Shown: in pieces, positions 21,118 through 29,770 of the stretch | How the letters are laid out: each line of letters starts with the position of its first letter | Numbering within the stretch: position 1 is the first letter of the stretch | Source of the DNA: Methylobacterium sp. Leaf104 | Lineage (GTDB): Bacteria; Pseudomonadota; Alphaproteobacteria; Rhizobiales; Beijerinckiaceae | Direction: 5' to 3' | DNA: 64,000 bases | Assembly (NCBI RefSeq): GCF_001422885.1 | Contig: NZ_LMMZ01000002.1 | Span: 51,550-115,549 of the forward strand | Translations under genes and position numbers: made by a program | Notes under the pieces: generated by a model | What the model was told of the DNA's origin: nothing | The model's input: the letters and a program-made list of their open reading frames with translations, nothing else | Database searches by the model: none

Positions 21118-22278
21118 TCAGGCGGCGGTGCGCCGCTCCACGAGGCGGGCGAGGAAGGCCGAGCCGAGGGGAATGATGCTGTCGTCGAAGTCGAAGCTCG
21201 CATTGTGCAGGCCGGGGCCGGGCGTCGAGCCGATCCACGCATAGGCGCCGGGCACCCGCGCGACCATGTCGGCGAAATCCTCGCTGCCCATGCGCGGCTT
21301 CGACTGGTCGTCGACGCCCTCGGGGCCGAACAGCTCGCGGGCGATGTCGGCGGCCGCCGCCGCGTGCTCCGGACTGTTCATCAGCACCGAGAACACGTCG
21401 CGGATACCGACGTCGATGGTGGCGCCGTAGGCGGTCGCGAGGCCCGCGGCGATCTCGCGGATGCGGGTGGTGACCAGGGTGCGCAGGTCCGCGTCGAAGG
21501 TCCGCACCGTGCCGGTGATGTGGGCGCCTTCCGGGATGACGTTGTAGGCGGCGCCCGCGTGGAACTGCGTCACCGAGAGGACCGCGCTCTTGAGCGGGTC
21601 GGCGTTGCGCGAGACGATCGACTGGAGCGCCTGGACCAGGGTGGAGCCCACCACGATCGGGTCGATGCCCTGCTGCGGCTGGGCCGCGTGGGCGCCGCGG
21701 CCGGTGATGCGGATGTCGAAGAAGTCCGCCGCCGCCATGGCCGGTCCGGGACGCAGCTTGATCTTGCCGTGCGGGCCGTTGGGCTGGTTGTGGATCGCGT
21801 AGATCTCGTCGCAGGGGAACTTCTCGAACAGGCCGTCGGCGATCATCGCGCGGGCGCCGCCCTGGCCCTCCTCGGCCGGCTGGAACACGAACAGGGCGGT
21901 GCCGTCGAAGTCCCGGGTCTCGGCGAGGTAGCGTGCCGCCCCCAGCAGCATCGTCGTGTGGCCGTCATGGCCGCAGGCGTGCATCTTGCCCGGCACCGTC
22001 GAACGGTAGGGCAGGTTCGTCTCCTCCTCGATCGGGAGGGCGTCCATGTCGGCGCGCAGGCCGATGCGCCGGCCGGAGCCGGTGCGGCCCTCGAGCACGC
22101 CCACCACCCCGGTGCCGCCGATGCCGCGATGGACGGCGATGCCGTAGCGCGCCAGCTCCGCGGCGACGATGCCGGAGGTGCGGACCTCCTCGAAGCCGAG
22201 CTCGGGATGGGCGTGGAAGTCGCGGCGGATCGCCACGAGATCGTCGGCGAAGGTCTTGATGCGGTCGATGGGGCTCAC
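21118..22278 (-). CDS. M20 family amidohydrolase (hippurate hydrolase-like)
   Basis: Metal-dependent peptidase-fold amidohydrolase of the M20D group, which cleaves N-acyl amino acids such as hippurate or N-acetyl compounds. Metal ligand blocks are visible: MHACGHDGHTTMLLGAA, FQPAEEGQGGARAMI, and IYAIHNQPNGP; the dimerisation-domain motif GRGAHAAQPQQGIDP follows. 386 residues, normal for the family, starting with GTG. It converges with the P450 gene. The substrate is unknown. Confidence 0.92.
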   Translation of the reverse strand: MSPIDRIKTFADDLVAIRRDFHAHPELGFEEVRTSGIVAAELARYGIAVHRGIGGTGVVGVLEGRTGSGRRIGLRADMDALPIEEETNLPYRSTVPGKMHACGHDGHTTMLLGAARYLAETRDFDGTALFVFQPAEEGQGGARAMIADGLFEKFPCDEIYAIHNQPNGPHGKIKLRPGPAMAAADFFDIRITGRGAHAAQPQQGIDPIVVGSTLVQALQSIVSRNADPLKSAVLSVTQFHAGAAYNVIPEGAHITGTVRTFDADLRTLVTTRIREIAAGLATAYGATIDVGIRDVFSVLMNSPEHAAAAADIARELFGPEGVDDQSKPRMGSEDFADMVARVPGAYAWIGSTPGPGLHNASFDFDDSIIPLGSAFLARLVERRTAA

Positions 22279-22336
22279 GGATCGTCCTTGGGCTCTCGCG
22301 CCCGGTGGCGGGCGGTGCGGGGTCGGAGGGTCGTCC

Positions 22337-23656
22337 TCACCCGGAAGGGTTCGCCTCCGGTGCGGCCCTAGGCAAGTCGGATGCCGGCTCGTCGGATGAT
22401 TCCGACGGCGATTCCCGCCGGAACGGCGTCAGCGTGTCGAGGACTTCGGCGGCCTCCAGCACGTGTTCGCGCTCGCGCGCCAGGTAATCGGCCACCGCCC
22501 GGCGCAGGGCCGGGTCGGCGATGTCGTGGGCCGAGTGCATGAGGACCGGGCGGTAGCCCCGGGCGAGCTTGTGCTCGCCCTGCGCGCCCGCCTCGACCCG
22601 CTTCAGCCCGCGGGCGATGGCGAAGTCGACGGCCTGGTAATAGCAGACCTCGAAATGCAGGAACGGGTGGTCCTCGACGCAGCCCCAGTTGCGGCCGTAG
22701 AGGGCCACGTCCCCGATGAGGTTGATGGCACCGGCGACGTAGCGGCCCTCGCGCCGGGCCATCACCAGCAGCACCCGCTCGGGCATGCGCTCGCCGAGCA
22801 GGCCGAAGAACCTGCGGTTCAGGTAGGGCCGGCCCCACTTGCGCGCGCCGGTATCGGCGTAGAATTCGTAGAACGCGTCCCAGTGGGCGGGGGTCAGGTC
22901 GGCGCCGGTGACGTGCTCGACCGTGATGCCGGGCGCCAGGGCGTCGCGGCGCTCGCGCCGGATCGCCTTGCGCTTGCGGGAGGCCAGCGCCCCGAGGAAA
23001 TCCTCGAAGGTCGCGTAGTCGGCATTGTCCCAGTGGAACTGCTGGTCGACGCGCTGGAGGAAGCCTAGCGCTCCGGCCTGGACCCACTCGCGTTCCTGCA
23101 TGAAGGTGACGTGGATCGAGGAGGCCTGGGTCTCGGCGCGCAGGGCGCGCAGGCCGGCGACGATCGCGGAGGCCGCCTCGTTCACGTCCTGCCCAGGCGC
23201 GATCAGGAAGCGCGGGCCGGTGACGGGGGTGAAGGGCACGCTGACCTGCAGCTTCGGGTAGTAGCTGCCCCCCGCCCGCTCGTAGGCGTCGGCCCAGCCA
23301 TGGTCGAAGACGTACTCACCCTGGCTGTGGGACTTCAGGTAGCAGGGCGCCACGCCGACGAGGCGGCCCTCCCGCTCCACCGCCACGTGCAGGGGCAGCC
23401 AGCCGGTCTTGCGCGAGACGCAGCCCGAATCCTCCAGGGCGGACAGGAAGGCGTGCGAGGTGAAGGGGTTGTGGGTCTCGTCGCCCCCCGCGAGGGTCTC
23501 GGCCGAGGTGGCACAGGCATCCCACTGCTCCGCCGGGATCCCGGCCAGACCCGGTACCGCGCGCACCTGCAGAACGGTTTCGGACTCGGCCGGAGCGCCG
23601 GGTGCTTCGCCGGCGGGAGTCGCGCCGGGAAGAGGTGTTTCGCCGGGACTGTTCAT
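22337..23656 (-). CDS. FemAB/GNAT-like acyltransferase (DUF482 family)
   Basis: A 439-residue protein of the DUF482 family, often annotated as peptidoglycan biosynthesis/recognition GNAT protein. Typical blocks are NPFTSHAFLSALEDSGC, PCYLKSHSQGEYVFDHGWAD, RKRKAIRRERRDAL and the C-terminal LHFEVCYYQAVDFAIARGL with GAQGEHKLARGY. The double GNAT-like fold suggests aminoacyl or acyl transfer, but the substrate is not established for the family as far as I know. It precedes the amidohydrolase by 58 bp on the same strand. Confidence 0.88.
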   Translation of the reverse strand: MNSPGETPLPGATPAGEAPGAPAESETVLQVRAVPGLAGIPAEQWDACATSAETLAGGDETHNPFTSHAFLSALEDSGCVSRKTGWLPLHVAVEREGRLVGVAPCYLKSHSQGEYVFDHGWADAYERAGGSYYPKLQVSVPFTPVTGPRFLIAPGQDVNEAASAIVAGLRALRAETQASSIHVTFMQEREWVQAGALGFLQRVDQQFHWDNADYATFEDFLGALASRKRKAIRRERRDALAPGITVEHVTGADLTPAHWDAFYEFYADTGARKWGRPYLNRRFFGLLGERMPERVLLVMARREGRYVAGAINLIGDVALYGRNWGCVEDHPFLHFEVCYYQAVDFAIARGLKRVEAGAQGEHKLARGYRPVLMHSAHDIADPALRRAVADYLAREREHVLEAAEVLDTLTPFRRESPSESSDEPASDLPRAAPEANPSG

Positions 23657-23725
23657 CGCCGGGCAATCTAGTCCCCGGGACCCGGCGGGCCAAGGGTGGC
23701 GCGGGCCCCGCGCCGTCGCAGAGGA

Positions 23726-24227
23726 CTAGCGGCGCTGCTGGTCGAACATCATCAGGGACAGGACGTCCCGTAATTCGGCCGGGTCGGCGCCCGCGAGCAT
23801 CGTCATTCCGAACGCTGCGAGCCCGCAGGCGCGCTGTGCATCCGCGTCGCTCATCGTCGCCTGGGGATCGTAATCGGCCTGATGGCGCGCCTCCTGCAGC
23901 TCGACGAAAGCGGTGGCGAGATAGCGGATCGGGACGCTCACCGCCGTCCGCTGCAGCTTCTCGCGGTATCCCGCGCGCAGGTTCGGCTTGTCGATCTCCT
24001 CGCAGACCTGCTTCATCCGGCCATGGGTGAAGGCCCGATACAGGAGCGCGTAATGGGCTGCGTCCCGATGACCAGAACCGGCGAACTCGTCGGCGGCCCG
24101 CCGCAGCAGGGCGTGAAACAGGGCATAATAGGCCGTCGACACCGACCTGCGACGGCGGGCCGGACCCGGGGCTCGCCGGCCCCGCGAGATCACGCGCGAC
24201 GTCGAGAAGCTCGGATGGATCGAGCAC
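23726..24227 (-). CDS. HEPN-domain protein, apparent one-base frameshift
   Basis: HEPN proteins are helical, often RNA-cleaving toxins or partners of nucleotidyltransferases. The main frame reads RRRRSVSTAYYALFHALLRR and ends in LRDVLSLMMFDQQRR, typical of a stand-alone HEPN protein; the usual first helix (LDPSELLDVARDLAGPASPG) is present in another frame from a GTG at 24227. Removing one base from the run of G at 24168-24171 would join them into one protein of about 166 residues. The GTG follows the stop of the upstream gene by one base, supporting this start. Whether the shift is real or a sequencing error is open. The Rx4-6H RNase motif is not obvious. Confidence 0.65.
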
Positions 24228-24228
24228 G

Positions 24229-24507
24229 CTACGGACCGCCCCATTCGTCCGGCGTCACCAGACGGATGTAGGGGTAGGACTCGTCGCCGCTCGCGATGAG
24301 CCCGTCGCGGACCTTGTGGGCGATGTCGAGGAGAAGCTCCGCCTCCTGCGCCTGCCCGGGTTCAGAGAGGAAGGACAGGTAGTAGGCGGGCTCGTCCGTC
24401 GAATCGACGGCGACGCGGACCTTGATGGCCCGGACCCGCGGACCGGCCACGGATCGCGCCGCCGACAATCCGATCTGTTCGACGCGGTCGAGCGGAAGCT
24501 GTGCCAT
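24229..24507 (-). CDS. small hypothetical protein paired with HEPN gene
   Basis: A 92-residue protein starting MAQLPLDRVEQIGLSAARS, with an alpha/beta look (IKVRVAVDSTDEPAYYLSFL, then a helix ELLLDIAHKVRDGL) and a conserved-looking end YPYIRLVTPDEWGG. No known motif. It directly precedes the HEPN gene (one base apart), an arrangement typical of two-gene toxin-antitoxin-like or accessory modules, though nothing proves that role. Confidence 0.65.
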   Translation of the reverse strand: MAQLPLDRVEQIGLSAARSVAGPRVRAIKVRVAVDSTDEPAYYLSFLSEPGQAQEAELLLDIAHKVRDGLIASGDESYPYIRLVTPDEWGGP

Positions 24508-24557
24508 GGGTGGAAGTGTCCTTCGGATGGCCGCGCCCGTCAAACGGAGGTCGCGCC

Positions 24558-25310
24558 TCAGGGGCGGAATCCCTCGAACACCATCTGGTCGGCATGGGCT
24601 TCGGCGTGGCGGCGCTGGTCCGGGTTGCGCACGGTCCAGGTCATCACGGGACGTTGCCCGAGGAGCCGGCACAGGAGAGTGGCCGCGCAGGGCAGGTCGT
24701 CCACCCGCCAGGACAGGAAGTCCGGCCGGGTCTCGTCGAAGTGCAGCAGGTCGGGGAGGGCGCGCCGCAGGCTCGGGGGCAGCGTCGCGTAGACCGGGTC
24801 GTCCTGGCGCGTCTCGGCGACGATGCCGCGCGGGAGCCCGGGCGCCAGCGTCCGCAGCGCCGCGACGATGTGGGGATCGAAGGATTTCAGCGCCACCGGC
24901 CCGTCATGGGCGGCCGCGAGGGCGGCGACGCGCTCGGCGAGCCGCAGGTCGCCGGTGTAGCGCGACTTCACCTCGATCACGAGGGGCGTGCGCCCGCCGA
25001 TCCGGGCCAGGAAATCCGGCAGGGTCGGGATGCGCTCGGCGCTGCCCGCCACCTCCAGGGCGGCGAGAACGGCGGCCGGATGCGCGCCGACCGCGTCCCC
25101 GGCCGTGGTCAGGCGGCCGAGGGTCTCGTCGTGGAACACCATCGCCTCGCCGTCGGCGCTGAGCTGCACGTCGCACTCGATGGCGTAGCCGCCCCGGATC
25201 GCCGCCTCGGCGGCGGCGGCCGTGTTCTCGGGCAGGCCGCCCGCCCGGTCGTGCAGGCCGCGATGGGCGATGGGGCGGGCGGTGAGCCAGTCGGGGGCGT
25301 TCGGGCTCAT
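24558..25310 (-). CDS. glycerophosphodiester phosphodiesterase
   Basis: Hydrolyses glycerophosphodiesters to glycerol 3-phosphate and an alcohol. The TIM-barrel family motifs are present: PIAHRGLHDRAGGLPENT at the N-terminus, GYAIECDVQLSADGEAMVFH with the metal-binding acidic residues and catalytic His, and a C-terminal VMTWTVRNPDQ. At 250 residues and without a signal peptide it is of the cytosolic type. Its ATG overlaps the RidA stop (ATGA), showing translational coupling. Confidence 0.93.
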   Translation of the reverse strand: MSPNAPDWLTARPIAHRGLHDRAGGLPENTAAAAEAAIRGGYAIECDVQLSADGEAMVFHDETLGRLTTAGDAVGAHPAAVLAALEVAGSAERIPTLPDFLARIGGRTPLVIEVKSRYTGDLRLAERVAALAAAHDGPVALKSFDPHIVAALRTLAPGLPRGIVAETRQDDPVYATLPPSLRRALPDLLHFDETRPDFLSWRVDDLPCAATLLCRLLGQRPVMTWTVRNPDQRRHAEAHADQMVFEGFRP

Positions 25311-25780
25311 TTGACCTCGAACATCGCCTCGACCTCGACGGCCGCGTCGAGGGGCAGCTCGGCGACCCCGACGGTGGCGCGGGCGTGGCGGCCGCGGTCG
25401 CCCAGGACCTCGACCATCAGGTCGGAAGCGCCGTTCATGATGCCGGCGAGCCCCGCGAAGGTCGGGACCGCGTTGATGAAGCCGCCGAGGCGGATGCACT
25501 GCACGACGCCGCGCTCGAGGTCGCCCACCGCCGCCTGCACCTGGGCCAGCACGTTGAGGGCGCAGAGCCGGGCGGCGGCGACGCCGTCCTCGACCGAGAC
25601 CTCGGCCCCGAGCTTGCCCGTGTGGGCGGCGGCGATTCGGCCGTCGGCGCCGAAGCAGATCTGCCCGGAGACCACCACGAGGTTGCCGCTGCGCACGAAG
25701 GGGACGTAGTTCGCGACCGGGGCCGCCGCCTTGGGCAGGGTCAGGCCGAGGGCCTCGAGACGTTCCGTGACGGTGCTCAT
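25307..25780 (-). CDS. RidA/YjgF family protein
   Basis: RidA proteins deaminate reactive enamine/imine intermediates made by PLP enzymes. This 157-residue member belongs to the longer YjgF-like subgroup: VPFVRSGNLVVVSGQICFG at the N-terminus and HARATVGVAELPLDAAVEVE at the end, with the Arg of the carboxylate-binding site (ARATVG). It is the first gene of the RidA-GDPD-small protein-HEPN operon and lies divergent from argD, a PLP enzyme. Confidence 0.92.
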   Translation of the reverse strand: MSTVTERLEALGLTLPKAAAPVANYVPFVRSGNLVVVSGQICFGADGRIAAAHTGKLGAEVSVEDGVAAARLCALNVLAQVQAAVGDLERGVVQCIRLGGFINAVPTFAGLAGIMNGASDLMVEVLGDRGRHARATVGVAELPLDAAVEVEAMFEVK

Positions 25781-25933
25781 GCTGCGTCGTTCCTCTGCTG
25801 GGCGGCCGCGGGTCGTCCGGCCGGCGTGACGCGGCTCTGAGCACTTCCGGGAACAAGGCGCAAGGCGGGCCGCGCATCGCGCCCGCAGCAGCCTAATTGG
25901 CAGGCATGTCAGGGATGTGAACCCGGTCTGTCG

Positions 25934-25961
25934 TTGACAGAATTGGGCATTTCTCTAGTAA
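25934..25961 (+). promoter_or_regulatory. candidate housekeeping-type promoter for argD
   Basis: TTGACA at 25934-25939 and TAGTAA at 25956-25961 with a 16-bp spacer resemble a sigma-70 promoter, in an AT-richer patch of an otherwise GC-rich intergenic region. It lies about 90 bp before the argD start. No ARG-box-like operator was recognised. Confidence 0.5.
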
Positions 25962-26052
25962 TCGCGCGCGTGCCGCCCCGTCCGAGGCGGCACTTTCATT
26001 TGGTGCGGTCGCGTCTCTCGCGTGCCCGCGAGAGACACGGGAAGACGGGATC

Positions 26053-27246
26053 GTGACATCCGCCCTTCTGCCGACCTATGCCCGGGCCCCCATCGCCTTC
26101 GAGCGCGGCGAGGGCGCATGGCTCGAGGCGCGCGGCGGCGAGCGATACCTCGACTTCGGCGCCGGCATCGCGGTGAACGCGCTGGGCCACGCCCACCCGC
26201 ACCTCGTCCAGGCCCTGACCGCGCAGGCGCAGAAGCTCTGGCACACCTCGAACCTGTTCGAGATCCCGGAGGGCGAGCGGCTGGGCCGGCGCCTCGTGGA
26301 CGCGACCTTCGCGGACGTGGCCTTCTTCGCCAACTCGGGCGCCGAGGCCAACGAGGCCGCCATCAAGATGGCGCGCAAGTACCACGCCGCCGACGGCCAC
26401 CCGGAGCGCTTCCGGATCATCACGATCGAGGGCGCCTTCCACGGCCGGACCCTGGCCACCATCGCGGCCGGCGGCCAGCAGAAGTACATCGAGGGCTTCG
26501 GCCCGAAGGTGGACGGGTTCGACCAAGTGCCCTTCGGCGACCACGAGGCCCTGCGGGCCGCCATCGGCCCGGAGACGGCCGCGATCCTGGTCGAGCCGAT
26601 CCAGGGGGAGGGCGGCGTGCGCCCGGTGCCGCCGCAATGCCTGCGCGGCCTGCGCGAACTCTGCGACGCGCACGGCATCCTGCTCATCATGGACGAGGTC
26701 CAGACCGGGGTCGGGCGCACGGGCAAGCTGTTCGCGCACGAGTGGGCGGGGGCGGCCCCCGACATCATGAGCGCGGCCAAGGGCATCGGCGGCGGCTTTC
26801 CCCTCGGCGTCTGCCTCGCCACGGCGGAGGCCGCGCGCGGCATGACCGCGGGCAGCCACGGCACCACCTTCGGCGGCAACCCGCTGGCCATGTCGGTGGG
26901 CAACGCCGTCCTCGACGTGGTGCTGGCCGAGGGTTTCCTCGACCACGTCCAGCGCATGGGCATCATCCTGAAGCAGCGCCTCGCCGCCCTGCAGGACCGG
27001 CACCCCGGCGTCATCGCCGACATCCGCGGCGAGGGCCTGATGCTCGGCCTCAAGCTCCACGTGCTGAACACCGAGTTCGCCGCCGCCGCCCGCGATGCCC
27101 ACCTGCTGGTGATCCCGGCGGGCGACAACGTGGTGCGCCTGCTGCCCCCGCTGATCATCACGGAGGCCGACGTGGCGGAGGCGGTCACCCGCCTCGACAC
27201 GGCGGCCGGCCGGCTCGGAACGCGCCTGCGCGGCGCGGCCGAGTAG
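26053..27246 (+). CDS. argD: acetylornithine/succinyldiaminopimelate aminotransferase
   Basis: PLP-dependent transamination of N-acetylglutamate semialdehyde to N-acetylornithine in arginine synthesis; may also act in lysine synthesis. Class III features are clear: [49 protein letters not shown] and the PLP lysine in [16 protein letters not shown], then [10 protein letters not shown]. 397 residues; the GTG start has no strong alternative. It is followed by argF, as in many alphaproteobacteria. Confidence 0.96.
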   Translation: MTSALLPTYARAPIAFERGEGAWLEARGGERYLDFGAGIAVNALGHAHPHLVQALTAQAQKLWHTSNLFEIPEGERLGRRLVDATFADVAFFANSGAEANEAAIKMARKYHAADGHPERFRIITIEGAFHGRTLATIAAGGQQKYIEGFGPKVDGFDQVPFGDHEALRAAIGPETAAILVEPIQGEGGVRPVPPQCLRGLRELCDAHGILLIMDEVQTGVGRTGKLFAHEWAGAAPDIMSAAKGIGGGFPLGVCLATAEAARGMTAGSHGTTFGGNPLAMSVGNAVLDVVLAEGFLDHVQRMGIILKQRLAALQDRHPGVIADIRGEGLMLGLKLHVLNTEFAAAARDAHLLVIPAGDNVVRLLPPLIITEADVAEAVTRLDTAAGRLGTRLRGAAE

Positions 27247-27352
27247 CCGGACGGCCGTCCCCATGCCCGGCCGCGACGCCGGATCTGCCCGGACCGGGCC
27301 AGCCTCGACCGGAACCGCCCGAACCGGGACCACGCACACGAAGAACGGACCG

Positions 27353-28306
27353 ATGACCACGACACTGAACGGGACCGGCGACGGAACCCGCCACTTCCTC
27401 GACCTCAAGGATTTCTCCGCCGAGCAGTTGCGCACGGTGCTGGACGCCGCCGCCCGCATCAAGGCGCGCCGCCGCAAGGGCGAGCTGGCCGAGGACCGCC
27501 CCCTCATCGGCAAGACCCTGGCGATGGTGTTCGACCGGCCCTCGACCCGCACCCGCGTGTCCTTCGACGTCGGCATGCGCGAGCTCGGCGGCGAGACCCT
27601 GATGCTGACCGGCAGCGAGATGCAGCTCGGCCGGGGCGAGACCGTGGGCGACACCGCCCGGGTGCTGTCGCGCTACGTCGATGCGATCATGATCCGCATC
27701 CTCGACCACGGCCTGATGCTGGAACTGGCGGAGTACGCCACCGTGCCGGTGATCAACGCGCTGACCAAGGTCTCGCATCCCTGCCAGATCATGGCCGACC
27801 TCCTGACCTTCGAGGAGCATCGCGGGCCGATCCGGGGCCGCACCGTGGCCTGGTCGGGGGACGCCAACAACGTGCTCGCCTCCTGGGTGCACGCCGCGGC
27901 GCGCTTCGACTTCACCCTGAACATCGCGGCCCCGCCGGAATTGTCGACGCCCCAGCCGCTCCTCGACTGGGCGAAGGCGCAGGGCGCCGCCGTCAACGTC
28001 ACCACCGACGCCTACGAGGCGGTGGACGGGGCGGACGCGGTGGTCACCGATTGCTGGGTCTCCATGGGCGACGAGGACGACCAGCACCGGCACAACCTGC
28101 TCGTGCCCTACCGGGTCGATGCCCGCCTGATGGCGGCCGCGGCCAAGGACGCGATCTTCATGCACTGCCTGCCGGCCCACCGCGGCGAGGAGGTCACCGC
28201 CGAGGTGATCGACGGGCCGCAATCGGTGATCTTCGACGAGGCCGAGAACCGCCTGCACGCCCAGAAGGGCATCCTCGCCTGGTGCCTGCACGCCCACGGG
28301 CTCTGA
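27353..28306 (+). CDS. argF: ornithine carbamoyltransferase
   Basis: Forms citrulline from ornithine and carbamoyl phosphate. The carbamoyl-phosphate site [45 protein letters not shown], and the ornithine-binding [13 protein letters not shown] are all present in a 317-residue protein of normal size. ATG 27353 fits the family start ([21 protein letters not shown]); the upstream frame extension is composition-biased. It lies 106 bp after argD and before hslO. Confidence 0.97.
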   Translation: MTTTLNGTGDGTRHFLDLKDFSAEQLRTVLDAAARIKARRRKGELAEDRPLIGKTLAMVFDRPSTRTRVSFDVGMRELGGETLMLTGSEMQLGRGETVGDTARVLSRYVDAIMIRILDHGLMLELAEYATVPVINALTKVSHPCQIMADLLTFEEHRGPIRGRTVAWSGDANNVLASWVHAAARFDFTLNIAAPPELSTPQPLLDWAKAQGAAVNVTTDAYEAVDGADAVVTDCWVSMGDEDDQHRHNLLVPYRVDARLMAAAAKDAIFMHCLPAHRGEEVTAEVIDGPQSVIFDEAENRLHAQKGILAWCLHAHGL

Positions 28307-28549
28307 GGGCCGCGGACGGCCTTCGCACGCGCCGCGGTCCGGCCCCGTCGCGCCGCCGCGGCGGGATGCCTATATAGGGTCCACCCTTGCCGAGGATTGG
28401 GCACGGCCGCGCTCGTCGCGCGGCCGGTCCGACCGGTGCGCCGCCGACACCGCTCGGCGATCCCGTGACCCTGACCACGACCCTGCCCCCGAGGGGTCGC
28501 GCGGTCCGTGGCCCAGCCCTCGCGTTCGTCGAGCCCGATCGGAGCCGCC

Positions 28550-29596
28550 ATGACTTCTGGAATGCCTGCTGGAACGACCGCCGGACACCTCGCCCCGCTC
28601 CTCATCGAGGGCGACGACGACGTGGTGCTGCCCTTCGCCGTCGAGGCCCTCGACGTGCGCGGCCGCGTGGTCCGCCTCGGCCCCGCCGTCGACACCATCC
28701 TGCGCCGCCACGGCTATCCCGACGCGGTGGCGCGCCTCCTCGGGGAGGCCGCGGCCCTCACCGTGCTGCTCGGCTCGTCCCTGAAGTTCGAGGGCCGCTT
28801 CCAGCTCCAGACCAAGACCGACGGCCCGGTCGAGATGATCGTCGTCGATTTCGAGGCGCCCGACCGCCTGCGCGCCACCGCGCGCTTCGACACGGCGCGG
28901 GTGGAGGCCCTCGGCGCCGGGCCGCTCCAGGACCAGGACCTGATCGGGCAGGGCCACCTGGCCATGACCATCGACCAGGGCCCGACCAGCAGCCGCTACC
29001 AGGGCGTCGTCGCCCTGGAGGGCCAGAGCCTGGAGGAGGCGGCGCACCAGTATTTCCGCCAGTCCGAGCAGATCCCGACCCAGGTCCGCCTCGCGGTGGC
29101 CGAGCAATATGCCGGCGGTGCCCGGACCTACCGGGCCGGCGGCCTGCTGGTGCAGTTCCTGCCGCAATCCATCGACCGGGCCCGGCTGGCCGACCTGCCC
29201 CCGGGCGACATCCCCGAGGGTCACGTGCACCTCGACGCGAACGGCGTGCCCGAGGACGATGCCTGGGTCGAGGCGCGCAGCCTCGTCTCCACCATCGAGG
29301 ACCACGAGCTCGTCGACCCGGAGGTCTCGGCCGAGCGCCTGCTCTACCGCCTGTTCCACGAGCGCGGCGTGCGGGTGTTCGAGGCGCAGGGCGTGCGCGA
29401 GCAGTGCCGCTGCTCGCCCGAGCGCGTGATGGGCATGATCACCTCGTTCTCGCCCCAGGAGCGCCGGGACATGATCGCCGATGACGGTCGCATCGGCATC
29501 ACCTGCGAGTTCTGTTCGCGGCGCTACGACCTCGATCCTGCGGCGGTGGAAGCCGAAGTCGCGGCCCAGGAAGTCGCGGCCCAGTCGGGCGACTGA
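28550..29596 (+). CDS. hslO: Hsp33 redox-regulated chaperone
   Basis: Cytosolic holdase chaperone activated by oxidation and unfolding. The N-terminal domain has the block YPDAVARLLGEAAALTVLLG; the zinc-centre cysteines near the C-terminus are CRC (about residue 285) and CEFC (about 320), the expected CxC-linker-CxxC pattern. At 348 residues it is slightly longer than the E. coli protein, with an acidic Ala-rich tail. ATG 28550 with GGAG six bases upstream is preferred over a GTG at 28508. argF-hslO adjacency is common in this group. Confidence 0.96.
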   Translation: MTSGMPAGTTAGHLAPLLIEGDDDVVLPFAVEALDVRGRVVRLGPAVDTILRRHGYPDAVARLLGEAAALTVLLGSSLKFEGRFQLQTKTDGPVEMIVVDFEAPDRLRATARFDTARVEALGAGPLQDQDLIGQGHLAMTIDQGPTSSRYQGVVALEGQSLEEAAHQYFRQSEQIPTQVRLAVAEQYAGGARTYRAGGLLVQFLPQSIDRARLADLPPGDIPEGHVHLDANGVPEDDAWVEARSLVSTIEDHELVDPEVSAERLLYRLFHERGVRVFEAQGVREQCRCSPERVMGMITSFSPQERRDMIADDGRIGITCEFCSRRYDLDPAAVEAEVAAQEVAAQSGD

Positions 29597-29699
29597 TGAC
29601 GATGCCGCCGTGGCAGGTGTCGCGGCAGCATCGCCAAGCTCGACCGTTTTAGAGGACAAGACGCTGCAAGTGCTCGCCCCTGCAGCCGAGGTTTGTATT

Positions 29700-29725
29700 T
29701 GAACCGTTTCTGAGGTCTCGACGTT
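29700..29725 (+). promoter_or_regulatory. candidate EcfG-type (general stress) promoter
   Basis: TGAAC at 29700-29704, a 17-bp spacer and CGTT at 29722-29725 match the alphaproteobacterial stress promoter pattern GGAAC-N16/17-CGTT with one mismatch. It sits 46 bp before the start of the secreted repeat protein on the same strand. A single hit of such a short pattern can arise by chance. Confidence 0.4.
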
Positions 29726-29770
29726 TGGGGTTTCTCAAGAGTGCTCGACAAGAGCTCAGGAGGAACGTCG

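Noticed and set aside
28307..28348. Hairpin after argF as intrinsic terminator
   Set aside because: Arms GGGCC/GGCCC and GGAC/GTCC pair only with bulges and there is no T tract; too weak to list as a feature.
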